The translations under genes were made by a program, and so were the position numbers. A stretch of 12,150 nt of DNA from JANXLS01 sp038227045 (GTDB lineage Bacteria; Planctomycetota; SZUA-567; H5-PLA8): the NCBI GenBank assembly GCA_038227045.1, contig JBBRQD010000148.1, positions 1 to 12,150 on the forward strand. The letters are read 5' to 3'. The notes under the pieces are model-generated. The model was not told the origin of the DNA. It saw only the letters and a list, made by a program, of their open reading frames with translations, and searched no databases. Positions 5,631 to 12,072 of this stretch are shown here, one piece after another (the stretch's first letter is position 1; every line of letters begins with the position of its first letter).

Positions 5631-6600
5631 TTTTTTCCGCATACTCCGGACCGGCACCGCCGCCGGCCATCGTGACTCGGATAAAATATTCTTCGAGCGA
5701 TTCTGTGTGCGGGACCATCGATCGCAGCACGGCGCCGCCGCGTTGAAGCAACTCTGTTACCTGCTGCGCTTTTTCTTCGCTATCGACCAGCAGATGATAC
5801 TGCGCGCCATCGTGCCATTGGCGGATCGCCAATTTCACGACCTCCGGATTGCCCTCTTTGGCGACGCCTGTGAACGCCAGCGCGACTTCGACGATCTTGT
5901 TTCCAAGCAGCGAGGCGATGGCGCCTTCGGCAACTTTTTTGCCCTGATTCAGCACGCAAACCCGGTCGCAGATTTCCTCGACGTCGCCGAGAATGTGCGA
6001 ACTGAAAAACACCGTCTGTCCCTTGTCGCGCGCGCGCAAGATCGCGTTGCGGACATCGCGCCGGCCCATCGGGTCCAGGCCCGACATGGGCTCGTCGAGA
6101 ATCAGCAATTGCGGCGAATGCATCATCGCCTGCGCCAGGCCTAGTCGCTGCCGCATGCCCTTCGAATAATTGCGCATGTTGACTTTGCGCGCGTGCACTA
6201 GCCCGAATTCATTCAGCAATTCCTCGGTGCGGCGCTTGCGCGAATTGCGGTCCATGCCGGAGAGTTTGCCGTAAAAATCGAGCGTCTCGTCGGCTGACAG
6301 GTATTCGTAGAAATACGGATTCTCCGGCATGAACCCGATGTGCTTGCGCGTGGCGCTGTTGAGCACGTCGCCGCCGAATATCCAGGCGTTTCCGGAGGTG
6401 CTGAATTGCAGGCCGGCCAGTATTTTAATCGTGGTGGTTTTGCCCGCGCCGTTCTGCCCGAGGTAGCCATAGATGCTGCCTTTCGGCACGTCCAGATCCA
6501 GATTCTGCAAACCCACTTTTTTGACTTGAAACAATCCCGGGCTGTACGTCATGCCGAGACCGGTTGTGCGGATCGCAATATCAGGCGAATTGTTGGCCAT
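5614..6600 (-). CDS. ABC transporter ATP-binding protein
   Basis: This 328-residue cytosolic ATPase energises the ABC-2 permease encoded downstream. Walker A is GQNGAGKT at residues 48-55, the ABC signature is YSKGMRQ at 145-151, Walker B is LLILDE at 165-170, the D-loop is SGLD at 173-176 and the H-loop is His202 in SSHIL. The Q-loop position reads GFMPENPYFYEYL, with Glu93 where Gln is canonical; this ENPYFY variant is, to my recollection, common in one group of ABC-2 exporter ATPases. The C-terminal 100 residues form an accessory domain (VDSEEKAQQVTELLQRGG...). The ATG at 6600 has a GGGG tract four bases upstream. The last five or so codons and the stop lie inside the inverted repeat at 5493-5630, so the C-terminal tail KKGVSD is probably repeat-derived. 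It is the first gene of the cluster running down to murA. Confidence 0.93.
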   Translation of the reverse strand: MANNSPDIAIRTTGLGMTYSPGLFQVKKVGLQNLDLDVPKGSIYGYLGQNGAGKTTTIKILAGLQFSTSGNAWIFGGDVLNSATRKHIGFMPENPYFYEYLSADETLDFYGKLSGMDRNSRKRRTEELLNEFGLVHARKVNMRNYSKGMRQRLGLAQAMMHSPQLLILDEPMSGLDPMGRRDVRNAILRARDKGQTVFFSSHILGDVEEICDRVCVLNQGKKVAEGAIASLLGNKIVEVALAFTGVAKEGNPEVVKLAIRQWHDGAQYHLLVDSEEKAQQVTELLQRGGAVLRSMVPHTESLEEYFIRVTMAGGGAGPEYAEKKGVSD

Positions 6601-6621
6601 AATCCCCGAGCATTCCTTGGA

Positions 6622-6643
6622 GGCCGCTTAAAAAGGAGCGGCC
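6622..6643 (-). promoter_or_regulatory. short inverted repeat in the leader of the ABC operon
   Basis: GGCCGCT (6622-6628) and AGCGGCC (6637-6643) pair around TAAAAAGG, about 20 bases upstream of the ATPase start. Another small pair, CTGTC (6695-6699) and GACAG (6706-6710), lies further up. Either could be an operator or a leader hairpin; neither is diagnostic. No convincing promoter stands out in the rest of 6644-6880: a TTGACC occurs near 6787 on the minus strand, but its -10 is poor. Confidence 0.35.
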
Positions 6644-6880
6644 ATAACCGCGCGTCGTTGCCGAACTTTTTTCAGAAAGCCCGGCAATTCCAAGCTGTCA
6701 TAAAAGACAGTCGAGCGGATTGAGTTCCTACGCGCTCCACGCGCGCACCGCCGCTACCCTGAACCGTTAATCGACCGTTCTTCGCGGTCAAAACTATTAT
6801 CGGCTAGAGAAATGGAGGAACACTATAAATCGCTTTGAGATTCAATAAAATCGCGATGAAAAAATCGTCATCGAAGGATG

Positions 6881-6959
6881 CCAGAGCCGCGCACGTCAGT
6901 AAGCGGCTAAGTCGGTGTGCCGCAAAAACAAGGCCGCTTACTGACGTGCGCGGCTCTGG
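6881..6959. repeat. perfect 27-bp inverted repeat with 25-base loop
   Basis: Bases 6881-6907 (starting CCAGAGCCGCGCACGTCAGT) are exactly complementary to 6933-6959, with a loop at 6908-6932. The G/T pairs at each end (6880/6960 and 6908/6932) would extend an RNA stem by wobble. It begins two bases past the stop of the zinc-ribbon gene on the minus strand and could work as a strong 3' stem. A T6 run follows on the minus strand only about 17 bases later, so it is not a textbook terminator. Length, perfection and position suggest a dispersed palindromic or miniature-transposon-like repeat. Confidence 0.85.
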
Positions 6960-6961
6960 TA

Positions 6962-7369
6962 TTAGAACTCGACAACGAAGCGTTTTACGGCGCTTAGCGC
7001 CCCGAAAACTCCGGCCAGAACGATGCACCCGATCGCGCCAAAGAAGAACATGGACGTATCGGCGTTGCGCGAAATTCCCGCTTTGGCCATTCGATCCAGA
7101 TAGTCCTTGTCATCGGTCGAAACCCACGCCGACGCCGGTCCAATGTACAGGACCAGCAACACGCAGGCGATAATGACGAAGAACAACGCGACGATTCCCA
7201 TCACCCGCTCGCTGCTCAATGTTTTCGCAACCTCTTTGTATTCTTCCGGGAGCAGATTCGGCATGGCTCGCCGGCATTCGGGGCAGACGATTTCGGTATC
7301 CTGTGCGTGCAATGAGTGGTCGACAACCGTTCCGCAGTCGCTGCATTTGATCTTAACGTCGATGGCCAT
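6962..7369 (-). CDS. small membrane protein with N-terminal zinc ribbon
   Basis: This 135-residue protein of unknown role begins with a zinc-ribbon: Cys9-x2-Cys12 (KCSDC) and Cys29-x2-Cys32 (VCPEC). A short linker leads to two membrane spans at about residues 57-78 (MGIVALFFVIIACVLLVLYI) and 107-128 (MFFFGAIGCIVLAGVFGAL). The ribbon should be cytosolic. The loop between the spans, about 28 residues, is charged and holds AWVSTDDKDY. I chose ATG at 7369 rather than the longer frame up to 7543 because MAIDVKIKCSDCG is a natural zinc-ribbon N-terminus. In addition a strong promoter at 7420-7448 would begin transcription downstream of 7543. Such ribbon-plus-two-span proteins are frequent in planctomycete-like genomes, but their function is not known to me. 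Confidence 0.8.
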   Translation of the reverse strand: MAIDVKIKCSDCGTVVDHSLHAQDTEIVCPECRRAMPNLLPEEYKEVAKTLSSERVMGIVALFFVIIACVLLVLYIGPASAWVSTDDKDYLDRMAKAGISRNADTSMFFFGAIGCIVLAGVFGALSAVKRFVVEF

Positions 7370-7382
7370 ACGACACCCCCAA

Positions 7383-7395
7383 ACGGAAATTCCGT
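7383..7395. promoter_or_regulatory. 13-base palindrome ACGGAAATTCCGT in the leader of the zinc-ribbon gene
   Basis: ACGGAA and TTCCGT flank a single central A. It lies between the predicted transcription start (about 7413 on the minus strand) and the ATG at 7369, where a repressor-binding operator could sit. The prediction rests on symmetry and position only. Confidence 0.3.
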
Positions 7396-7419
7396 GCACT
7401 TGGCAATTTGAATGCGCGC

Positions 7420-7448
7420 ATGATAAACAATTTTCGAATTTTTGACAA
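7420..7448 (-). promoter_or_regulatory. sigma70-like promoter for the zinc-ribbon membrane protein gene
   Basis: On the minus strand TTGTCA (7448-7443) and TATCAT (7425-7420) are separated by exactly 17 bases; each box matches the consensus at five of six positions. A transcription start near 7413 would leave a leader of about 43 bases before the ATG at 7369. This is the best promoter match I see in the window. Confidence 0.65.
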
Positions 7449-7492
7449 GTACGTGTCCAAGAAGAAATGTCCGCCACATGCACAACACGTCG

Positions 7493-7627
7493 GGTGCCCC
7501 ATCCCTCGGGATGGGTCGCGAAGCGACAAAAAGCCACTCCCAAGACCCGCGCATTACCTAAAATGCGGGAAACTCAGGAGGGGCGTCTTGCGCCATCGGC
7601 ACCCAGCCCGAGGGCTGGGCCACCCAT
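7493..7627. repeat. two related palindromes in inverted orientation
   Basis: The first palindrome is CCCATCC-CTCG-GGATGGG at 7498-7515, followed by GTCGC-GAA-GCGAC at 7515-7527. The second is CCCAGCCC-GA-GGGCTGGG at 7602-7619. The outer flanks GGGTGCC (from 7493) and GGCACCC (7598-7604) are complementary, and the first copy read on the other strand resembles the second (ACCCA-CCCGAGGG-TGGG-CACCC). Both lie in the 278-base gap between the hypothetical gene ending at 7648 and the zinc-ribbon gene. They look like degenerate copies of one dispersed repeat; no gene is apparent in the gap. Confidence 0.65.
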
Positions 7628-7647
7628 TATTTTTGCCACGGCTTCGC

Positions 7648-8502
7648 TTAAAATTGGTCGGTTGTCGGCGGCTTCACCGGTTCCGCTGGGAACGGAGTGG
7701 GTTTCGGCGCCTTCGGAGGCTTCGCCGGAACCAACGGGCCAGCCGGAATTGCCGGATTGACCGGGGCTGCAGGATTTACGGCCACGGGATTCGCCGGCAG
7801 AGCGGGATTCGCCGGCTTGCGCACGACCGGTCTGATCGTGATTGAATTGTTCATGGCTGGATCGGTCAGCATGGAAAGCTTGCCGAGCTTCGAAATCGGG
7901 CGGCGGGTGATCTTTCCGTCCCCCGTCGTATTGCCGTTCACGTTGGGATCGAAGTCGAGATTCGCCGCGACGAGATTCAACATCCCCACAAAATTCTCGG
8001 ATTGAACCGCGGGCTGCGCTTTGTTGTCGTTGTAAAGCGAAATCGACCACGCGGGGCTCGCGTCAACTTCGAGGCGCGCTCCCGCCACTGCCACCGCAAA
8101 TCCGACGTTGGTCGCCACCGGCTGTGCGCCAAATTTTTGATTCAAAGCCACGCGCAGCGTATTGAAAACAGCGTCGCGATCAGCCATTTCCTTTGGGGCG
8201 TTGGCGGCGATGTTCTGTTGCTTGAGCGCGGCGACGAGTTGCGCCTGAGCTTGCGGCGTCTGACGTTGGTTCACGTCCGGCACCCATTTGCCCTGCGTGT
8301 TTGTGGCTGCTTCCGCGGGCTGCCCGGCAGCGGCAGAACCCGCTGGCTTGGTTGCGGCGATCGAAATATAGTGCGCCGGCAAAGTCTTGATCGGCGACAC
8401 GACCTTGCCTTTTTCCTGATACTCCAGTTGCGTCCAATAACCAAACGCGCCAGCCGCGCCGACCATCAGAATCGCCAACAAAACGGGCCAATGACTGTTC
8501 AT
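7648..8502 (-). CDS. membrane-anchored protein of unknown function with Pro-rich tail
   Basis: This is a 284-residue protein I do not recognise. Residues 5-22 (WPVLLAILMVGAAGAFGY) form one N-terminal membrane span or signal anchor, so the rest probably lies in the periplasm. Residues 40-100 are Ala/Gln-rich and low in complexity. A compact part (about 108-225) includes DAVFNTLRVALNQKFGAQPV, a hydrophobic strand VGFAVAVAGARLEVD and PAWSISLYND. DPNVNGNTTGDGKI at 185-198 is faintly like a calcium-binding loop, but that is weak. From about 228 to the end the chain is a Pro-Ala-Asn string with PANP/VNPA units, likely an extended tether. I chose ATG at 8502 because GAGG precedes it by about ten bases; a TTG at 8520 in the same frame is less likely. 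It lies downstream of the M16 gene on the same strand. Confidence 0.7.
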   Translation of the reverse strand: MNSHWPVLLAILMVGAAGAFGYWTQLEYQEKGKVVSPIKTLPAHYISIAATKPAGSAAAGQPAEAATNTQGKWVPDVNQRQTPQAQAQLVAALKQQNIAANAPKEMADRDAVFNTLRVALNQKFGAQPVATNVGFAVAVAGARLEVDASPAWSISLYNDNKAQPAVQSENFVGMLNLVAANLDFDPNVNGNTTGDGKITRRPISKLGKLSMLTDPAMNNSITIRPVVRKPANPALPANPVAVNPAAPVNPAIPAGPLVPAKPPKAPKPTPFPAEPVKPPTTDQF

Positions 8503-8573
8503 AGCTTTATCGCCTCGCAATTATTCTACCATTTAGATACACCGAAATGGGAGCCGGGAGGTCACCTTAAAGC

Positions 8574-8636
8574 GGTTGAAGGTTGCCGTTTTGAAAATCG
8601 ATCAACTTTCAACCTTCAACCTTTAAACCTTCAACC
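8574..8636. repeat. inverted and tandem copies of a GGTTGAAGGTTG motif
   Basis: GGTTGAAGGTTG at 8574-8585 is complementary to CAACCTTCAACC at 8610-8621, with a 24-base loop. A further AACCTTCAACC at 8626-8636 and a degenerate TCAACTTTC just before 8610 extend the tandem. It lies in the 141-base gap between the M16 stop and the next gene on the minus strand. It could end up as a 3' stem on the M16 message, but there is no terminator U-run. Confidence 0.65.
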
Positions 8637-8643
8637 ATATTCC

Positions 8644-10137
8644 CTATTTCTTCGTCGGCGGCGGAATCGTCACGTCCAGCAATTTTACATCGGGCAGTGA
8701 ATTGAACGATTTCGTTTTGTCCAGTGCCGCCGTGTTGCCGACGCCGATCAATTGCATCTTTTCGGGATCGAGGTATTGAGTCGCGGCGCGGTTGACATCG
8801 GCGACCGTCACGCGCTTGATGTTCTCCAGCAGTTTTTCGGCGAAGTCCATCGGGTAACCGTAGAACTCGTAGGTCATCTGGCGGCCGATGATCTTCGATG
8901 GCGAATCGAAGTTGAAGACGAACGAATTGAGGATGCTTTCGCGCGCCTCGTTCAATTCGGTTTCGGTGATGCCCTTGTCGCGAAAGCGCACGATCTCTTC
9001 TTTGATGGCCTCGACGGTTTCGAGCGCTTGTTCGTTGCGGGTCAGCGCGTGGCAATAGAAGAGGCCGGGACGATTGTAGAAAATCTGCGCTGCGCCGCCG
9101 ACTGAGTAAGCGAGGCCTTTCTTCGTCCGCACTTCGGTGAACATGCGCGCGGACATGCCGCCGGCGAGGATCTCGTTCATCACCTGGATCGTCGCGTAAT
9201 CGGGGCTGTTGCGACGCAGATCGACTATATGGCCCATCATGATCGTGGTCTGATTGATCTTTGGGCGCTCAACGAAGAGATTGCGCTGTTCGTGAGCCGT
9301 TGGCAGCGGCGGGACCGCGGGCAGCGCCACGTCGGCTTTTGGCCACGGTTCGAACACGGCTTTCAATTTCGCCAGCATCTCGTCCTTCTTGAAATCACCG
9401 ACGACTCCGACGATGAAGATGTTCGGATGGTAAATCTTCGCATGATACGCGCTCAGGGCGCTGCGGTCGATTTTATCGAGGTTCGCGTATTCGACGACCT
9501 TCGCATAAGGGCTGTCTTTTCCGTACATGTGTTTGCGAAACTCGCGGCTGGCGATGCCGCCGGGCTGGTCGTTGCGCTTCGAAATCCCGGCGCGCACCTG
9601 AGCCAGATAAAGATCGACTTTTTCGTCGGGAAATTCCGGGTTGCGCAGCACATCGACGAGAATCTCAAGGCCCTTGTCGAAATCGTCCTTAAGTGTGCTC
9701 AGTGACGCAAAGCCCGAGTCCTGCCCGCCACCGACGCTAAGATCGGCCGCCCTGTTTTCGAGAATCTCGTCAAGCTTGTCGCCGGGATATTTCTTACTCC
9801 CACCCGAGCGCATAATGGACGCAACCGCGCTATTAATGCCGCTCAATTCCGCCGGTTCATGGATGTCGCCCGCGCGGATGGTCATCGACAAATCAACAAT
9901 CGGCAGCTCGTGGTCTTCAAGCAGAAACACAACCATCCCATTGGCCAATTCATAGCGCGTCGCCACCGGCGCATTAAACTTTTTCAATTCCGGAATCTGA
10001 ACATCCTTCCAGACTTTAAAAGGCTGCACAACGCCGGGATTTTGCGGATCGGCTTCCACCGCACACGACACGCCCGCGACGCACAGCGACAGGCAACACA
10101 CGAGCAGGGATTTGATGAGGATAGATTGGTAATTCAT
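8644..10137 (-). CDS. exported M16-family (insulinase-like) protein lacking the zinc-binding motif
   Basis: This 497-residue protein has two M16 half-domains. Residues 8-26 form a signal peptide (IKSLLVCCLSLCVAGVSCA), so it is exported. In active M16 peptidases HXXEH follows 'G-L-x' early in the first domain. Here that place reads SGINSAVASIMRSGG (100-113), so His, Glu and His are replaced by Ser103, Ala106 and Ser107. The surroundings are otherwise well kept (LANGMVVFLLEDHELPIVDL; LEILVDVLRNPEFPDEKVD). The second domain has GGMSARMFTEVRTKKGLAYS (Arg337, Tyr344), the R/Y-type substrate-binding signature kept by non-catalytic subunits that pair with an active one. It probably acts as such a partner in the periplasm; no active partner is in view. 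I chose ATG at 10137 because CGGAG lies about six bases upstream and a signal peptide follows; the longer frame to 10182 adds a polar stretch before it. Confidence 0.88.
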   Translation of the reverse strand: MNYQSILIKSLLVCCLSLCVAGVSCAVEADPQNPGVVQPFKVWKDVQIPELKKFNAPVATRYELANGMVVFLLEDHELPIVDLSMTIRAGDIHEPAELSGINSAVASIMRSGGSKKYPGDKLDEILENRAADLSVGGGQDSGFASLSTLKDDFDKGLEILVDVLRNPEFPDEKVDLYLAQVRAGISKRNDQPGGIASREFRKHMYGKDSPYAKVVEYANLDKIDRSALSAYHAKIYHPNIFIVGVVGDFKKDEMLAKLKAVFEPWPKADVALPAVPPLPTAHEQRNLFVERPKINQTTIMMGHIVDLRRNSPDYATIQVMNEILAGGMSARMFTEVRTKKGLAYSVGGAAQIFYNRPGLFYCHALTRNEQALETVEAIKEEIVRFRDKGITETELNEARESILNSFVFNFDSPSKIIGRQMTYEFYGYPMDFAEKLLENIKRVTVADVNRAATQYLDPEKMQLIGVGNTAALDKTKSFNSLPDVKLLDVTIPPPTKK

Positions 10138-10184
10138 GCAGACTCCGATTTGGTTCTTTGGTTCCAACATTTCGAATCTCATAC

Positions 10185-10190
10185 GTTATA
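10185..10190 (-). promoter_or_regulatory. possible -10 box for the M16 gene
   Basis: The minus strand reads TATAAC about 47 bases upstream of the ATG at 10137. No good -35 sits at 16-18 bases, so this is only a weak candidate. Confidence 0.2.
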
Positions 10191-10238
10191 CGCCAATGGC
10201 GGCGGGGCAAGGGAAGGAAATGGCGGGGCGAGGGATGT

Positions 10239-10341
10239 CATACACCCGCCGGACGGACTGCATCATGGTCCTGGTTCGATGGGTGGCACGGATTTGCAAA
10301 CGGCAGCAAATCCGTACCACCCGCCGCCGTCGCGGGTGTAT
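10239..10341. repeat. nested inverted repeat between divergent M16 and GH42-like genes
   Basis: The outer arms ATACACCCGC (10239-10248) and GCGGGTGTAT (10332-10341) are exactly complementary. An inner pair, GGGTGG plus ACGGATTTGC (10281-10297) and GCAAATCCGT plus CCACCC (10306-10322), forms a 17-base stem with one mismatch around the 8-base loop AAACGGCA. It sits in the 230-base divergent gap, ending 26 bases before the GH42-like ATG. It could be a dispersed repeat or a regulatory palindrome serving both genes. No confident promoter is visible for the plus-strand gene. Confidence 0.75.
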
Positions 10342-10367
10342 TCGTATCAAAAGGATAACTCTCCCGA

Positions 10368-12014
10368 ATGCTCATCCCTCGCCTGCTTCTCGCAGCGCTG
10401 CTGTTCACAGCCATAGCCACGCCCGCGACGTGCCAGGAAGATCCGTACGAAAAATACATTAACACTTCCATCGATTTCAAGCCCGTCAAGCAGGATAAGG
10501 ATTGGTTGTTGAAGGCCTATCCCCATTGGATCTTCATGCCGTGGTACCATCAATGGACCATTGGACATGACGATGCCGCCGGCGAATTTTGCAAGGTTTC
10601 CGGTTTCAACGGCGCGTTTGTAGATCGTGGCAATTCGGACTATCTCCCCTGGATTGACAAGTTTCAGTTGCGCTTTTACATGGACCACACTGCAGGCAAG
10701 GGCGACCTGCATTTATGGGACGGCAGCATCCCTAAGAATCACGCGGCTGACGTGCACGGAGCGGGTGTGCGCGTCAAGCCGGTCAATGCGGCGATGAAGA
10801 CGAAATTGGAAGGGATCATCAAAAAGTCAATTGAAGCCGTAAAGTCGTCGCCGAATCGTTCCGCGTACGCGTTGGACGATGAAATCTCGTGGGGCCATTT
10901 TGAGCATCCGTGCATGTGGCAGGCGACCGACGACAAAGCCGCATATCAAGCCTGGCTCTCCGAAATCTATGGGCCGGGCGCGCCGAAGCGCGCGAATTGG
11001 ATCGGCTACAGCGAGATCCTTCCGAAGCTGAGCGGCTGGGACGTGGCGTCCTTCGATGCCAGCCAGTTGATCGACCAATGGACGTTCAACGATTCGTACT
11101 GGAACAATTTTCTGGGCGATCTCGTCACGTACGCCAACAGCGTGGACGGCGCGACGCCCTGCGGATTTGTCGGCGGGCAGGCGCCGTGCGCCTTCGGTGG
11201 GTTCGATTACGCCAAACAGATGCGCAAGGTTCAATACCTCGAGGCGTACAACCTGGGCGGTTCGCAATCGATCGTCCGCTCGTTCAATCCGCACAACGCC
11301 ATTCCGGCGGTCACGTCGTATTTTCACCGCTCGCTTGACGATGGCCTGTGGCAGCTTTGGTACTACATCGCAGAGGGAAATCGCGGCGAAATCGGCTGGG
11401 TCGAAAAATGGTTCAACGCCGACAAGACGCCGAAAGATTGGATCGCGAAAGCCGCCCCGCAATTCATCGAAGCCGGCCAGAAAATCGGGCCGCTGATGAG
11501 CGGCGCGGAATGGAAGCACGATGGCGTTGCGATCTATTACAGCCACGCGTCGATTCAACTCGGCTGGATCATGGACGCACAGGCGCACGGCAAGACCTGG
11601 ATCAACCGCAACAACGACGCAAAACTCGGCGCTTCGCATCTCGTGCGCAGCGCGTGGCTCAACATGCTGCGCGACGAGGGCATTCAATTCACCTGGATTA
11701 ATTATGTGGACGTGATTCAGAAAGGAGTGCCCAAAGAATACAAAGTATTGATTCTGCCGGCGGCGTTGTGCCTGTCGGATGCCGAGGCAAAACGGATCAA
11801 GGAATTCTGCGAAAACGGCGGCACCGTGATCGCCGATTACATGCCGGGATTGTGGGACCAGCACGGCAAGGGGCGACCAGAAGGCGGCGTTCTCGATGGT
11901 CTCTTCGGCGTGAAACACGATCCGAAGATGATGCAGAAAGATGTGTTCAACGGCGCGAAACTGTGGTGCGAAGTCGATCAGGACACGAACTTTTCTTACA
12001 AGTCTTTCGAGTAG
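10368..12014 (+). CDS. exported GH42-like (beta-galactosidase/TIM-barrel plus trimerisation-like domain) protein
   Basis: This 548-residue protein starts with a signal peptide (residues 1-22, MLIPRLLLAALLFTAIATPA). Residues 45-370 fit a TIM-barrel glycosidase rich in Trp and Tyr. SAYALDDEISWG (165-176) sits where GH42-type enzymes have their acid/base Glu after a strand, making Glu172 the candidate. Glu292 in VQYLEAYN is a possible nucleophile. Residues 385-515 resemble the Rossmann-like beta-galactosidase trimerisation domain (GVAIYYSHAS; EYKVLILPAALCLSDAEAKR; ENGGTVIADY). The substrate cannot be deduced. The chain ends at TAG right after this domain, whereas relatives I recall carry further C-terminal beta domains, so it may be truncated. 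The ATG at 10368 has AAGGA about 12 bases upstream. The assignment to the GH42/GH-A group is by motif and domain order only. Confidence 0.7.
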   Translation: MLIPRLLLAALLFTAIATPATCQEDPYEKYINTSIDFKPVKQDKDWLLKAYPHWIFMPWYHQWTIGHDDAAGEFCKVSGFNGAFVDRGNSDYLPWIDKFQLRFYMDHTAGKGDLHLWDGSIPKNHAADVHGAGVRVKPVNAAMKTKLEGIIKKSIEAVKSSPNRSAYALDDEISWGHFEHPCMWQATDDKAAYQAWLSEIYGPGAPKRANWIGYSEILPKLSGWDVASFDASQLIDQWTFNDSYWNNFLGDLVTYANSVDGATPCGFVGGQAPCAFGGFDYAKQMRKVQYLEAYNLGGSQSIVRSFNPHNAIPAVTSYFHRSLDDGLWQLWYYIAEGNRGEIGWVEKWFNADKTPKDWIAKAAPQFIEAGQKIGPLMSGAEWKHDGVAIYYSHASIQLGWIMDAQAHGKTWINRNNDAKLGASHLVRSAWLNMLRDEGIQFTWINYVDVIQKGVPKEYKVLILPAALCLSDAEAKRIKEFCENGGTVIADYMPGLWDQHGKGRPEGGVLDGLFGVKHDPKMMQKDVFNGAKLWCEVDQDTNFSYKSFE

Positions 12015-12072
12015 CCATTCACGCGGCAAGATTATACTATTTTTCTAAAATTGAACGGACGATAATCCATGT

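Noticed and set aside
7370..7543. N-terminal extension of the zinc-ribbon protein
   Set aside because: It would read across the promoter and a palindromic repeat; the strong promoter at 7420-7448 starts transcription after that region.
5493..8636. CRISPR array
   Set aside because: The repeats are palindromes of different sequence at irregular distances, without regular spacers or cas genes.
1964..12014. General recoding of TAG as a sense codon
   Set aside because: TAG ends the ABC ATPase, permease, gamma-carbonic-anhydrase-like and M16 genes at sensible lengths, so the hepT TAG is best seen as a local mutation.
10827..12029. Minus-strand open frame (400 codons) opposite the GH42-like gene
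   Set aside because: The plus-strand product has a signal peptide and recognisable domains; the antisense product is an Arg/Val/Ala-rich shadow.
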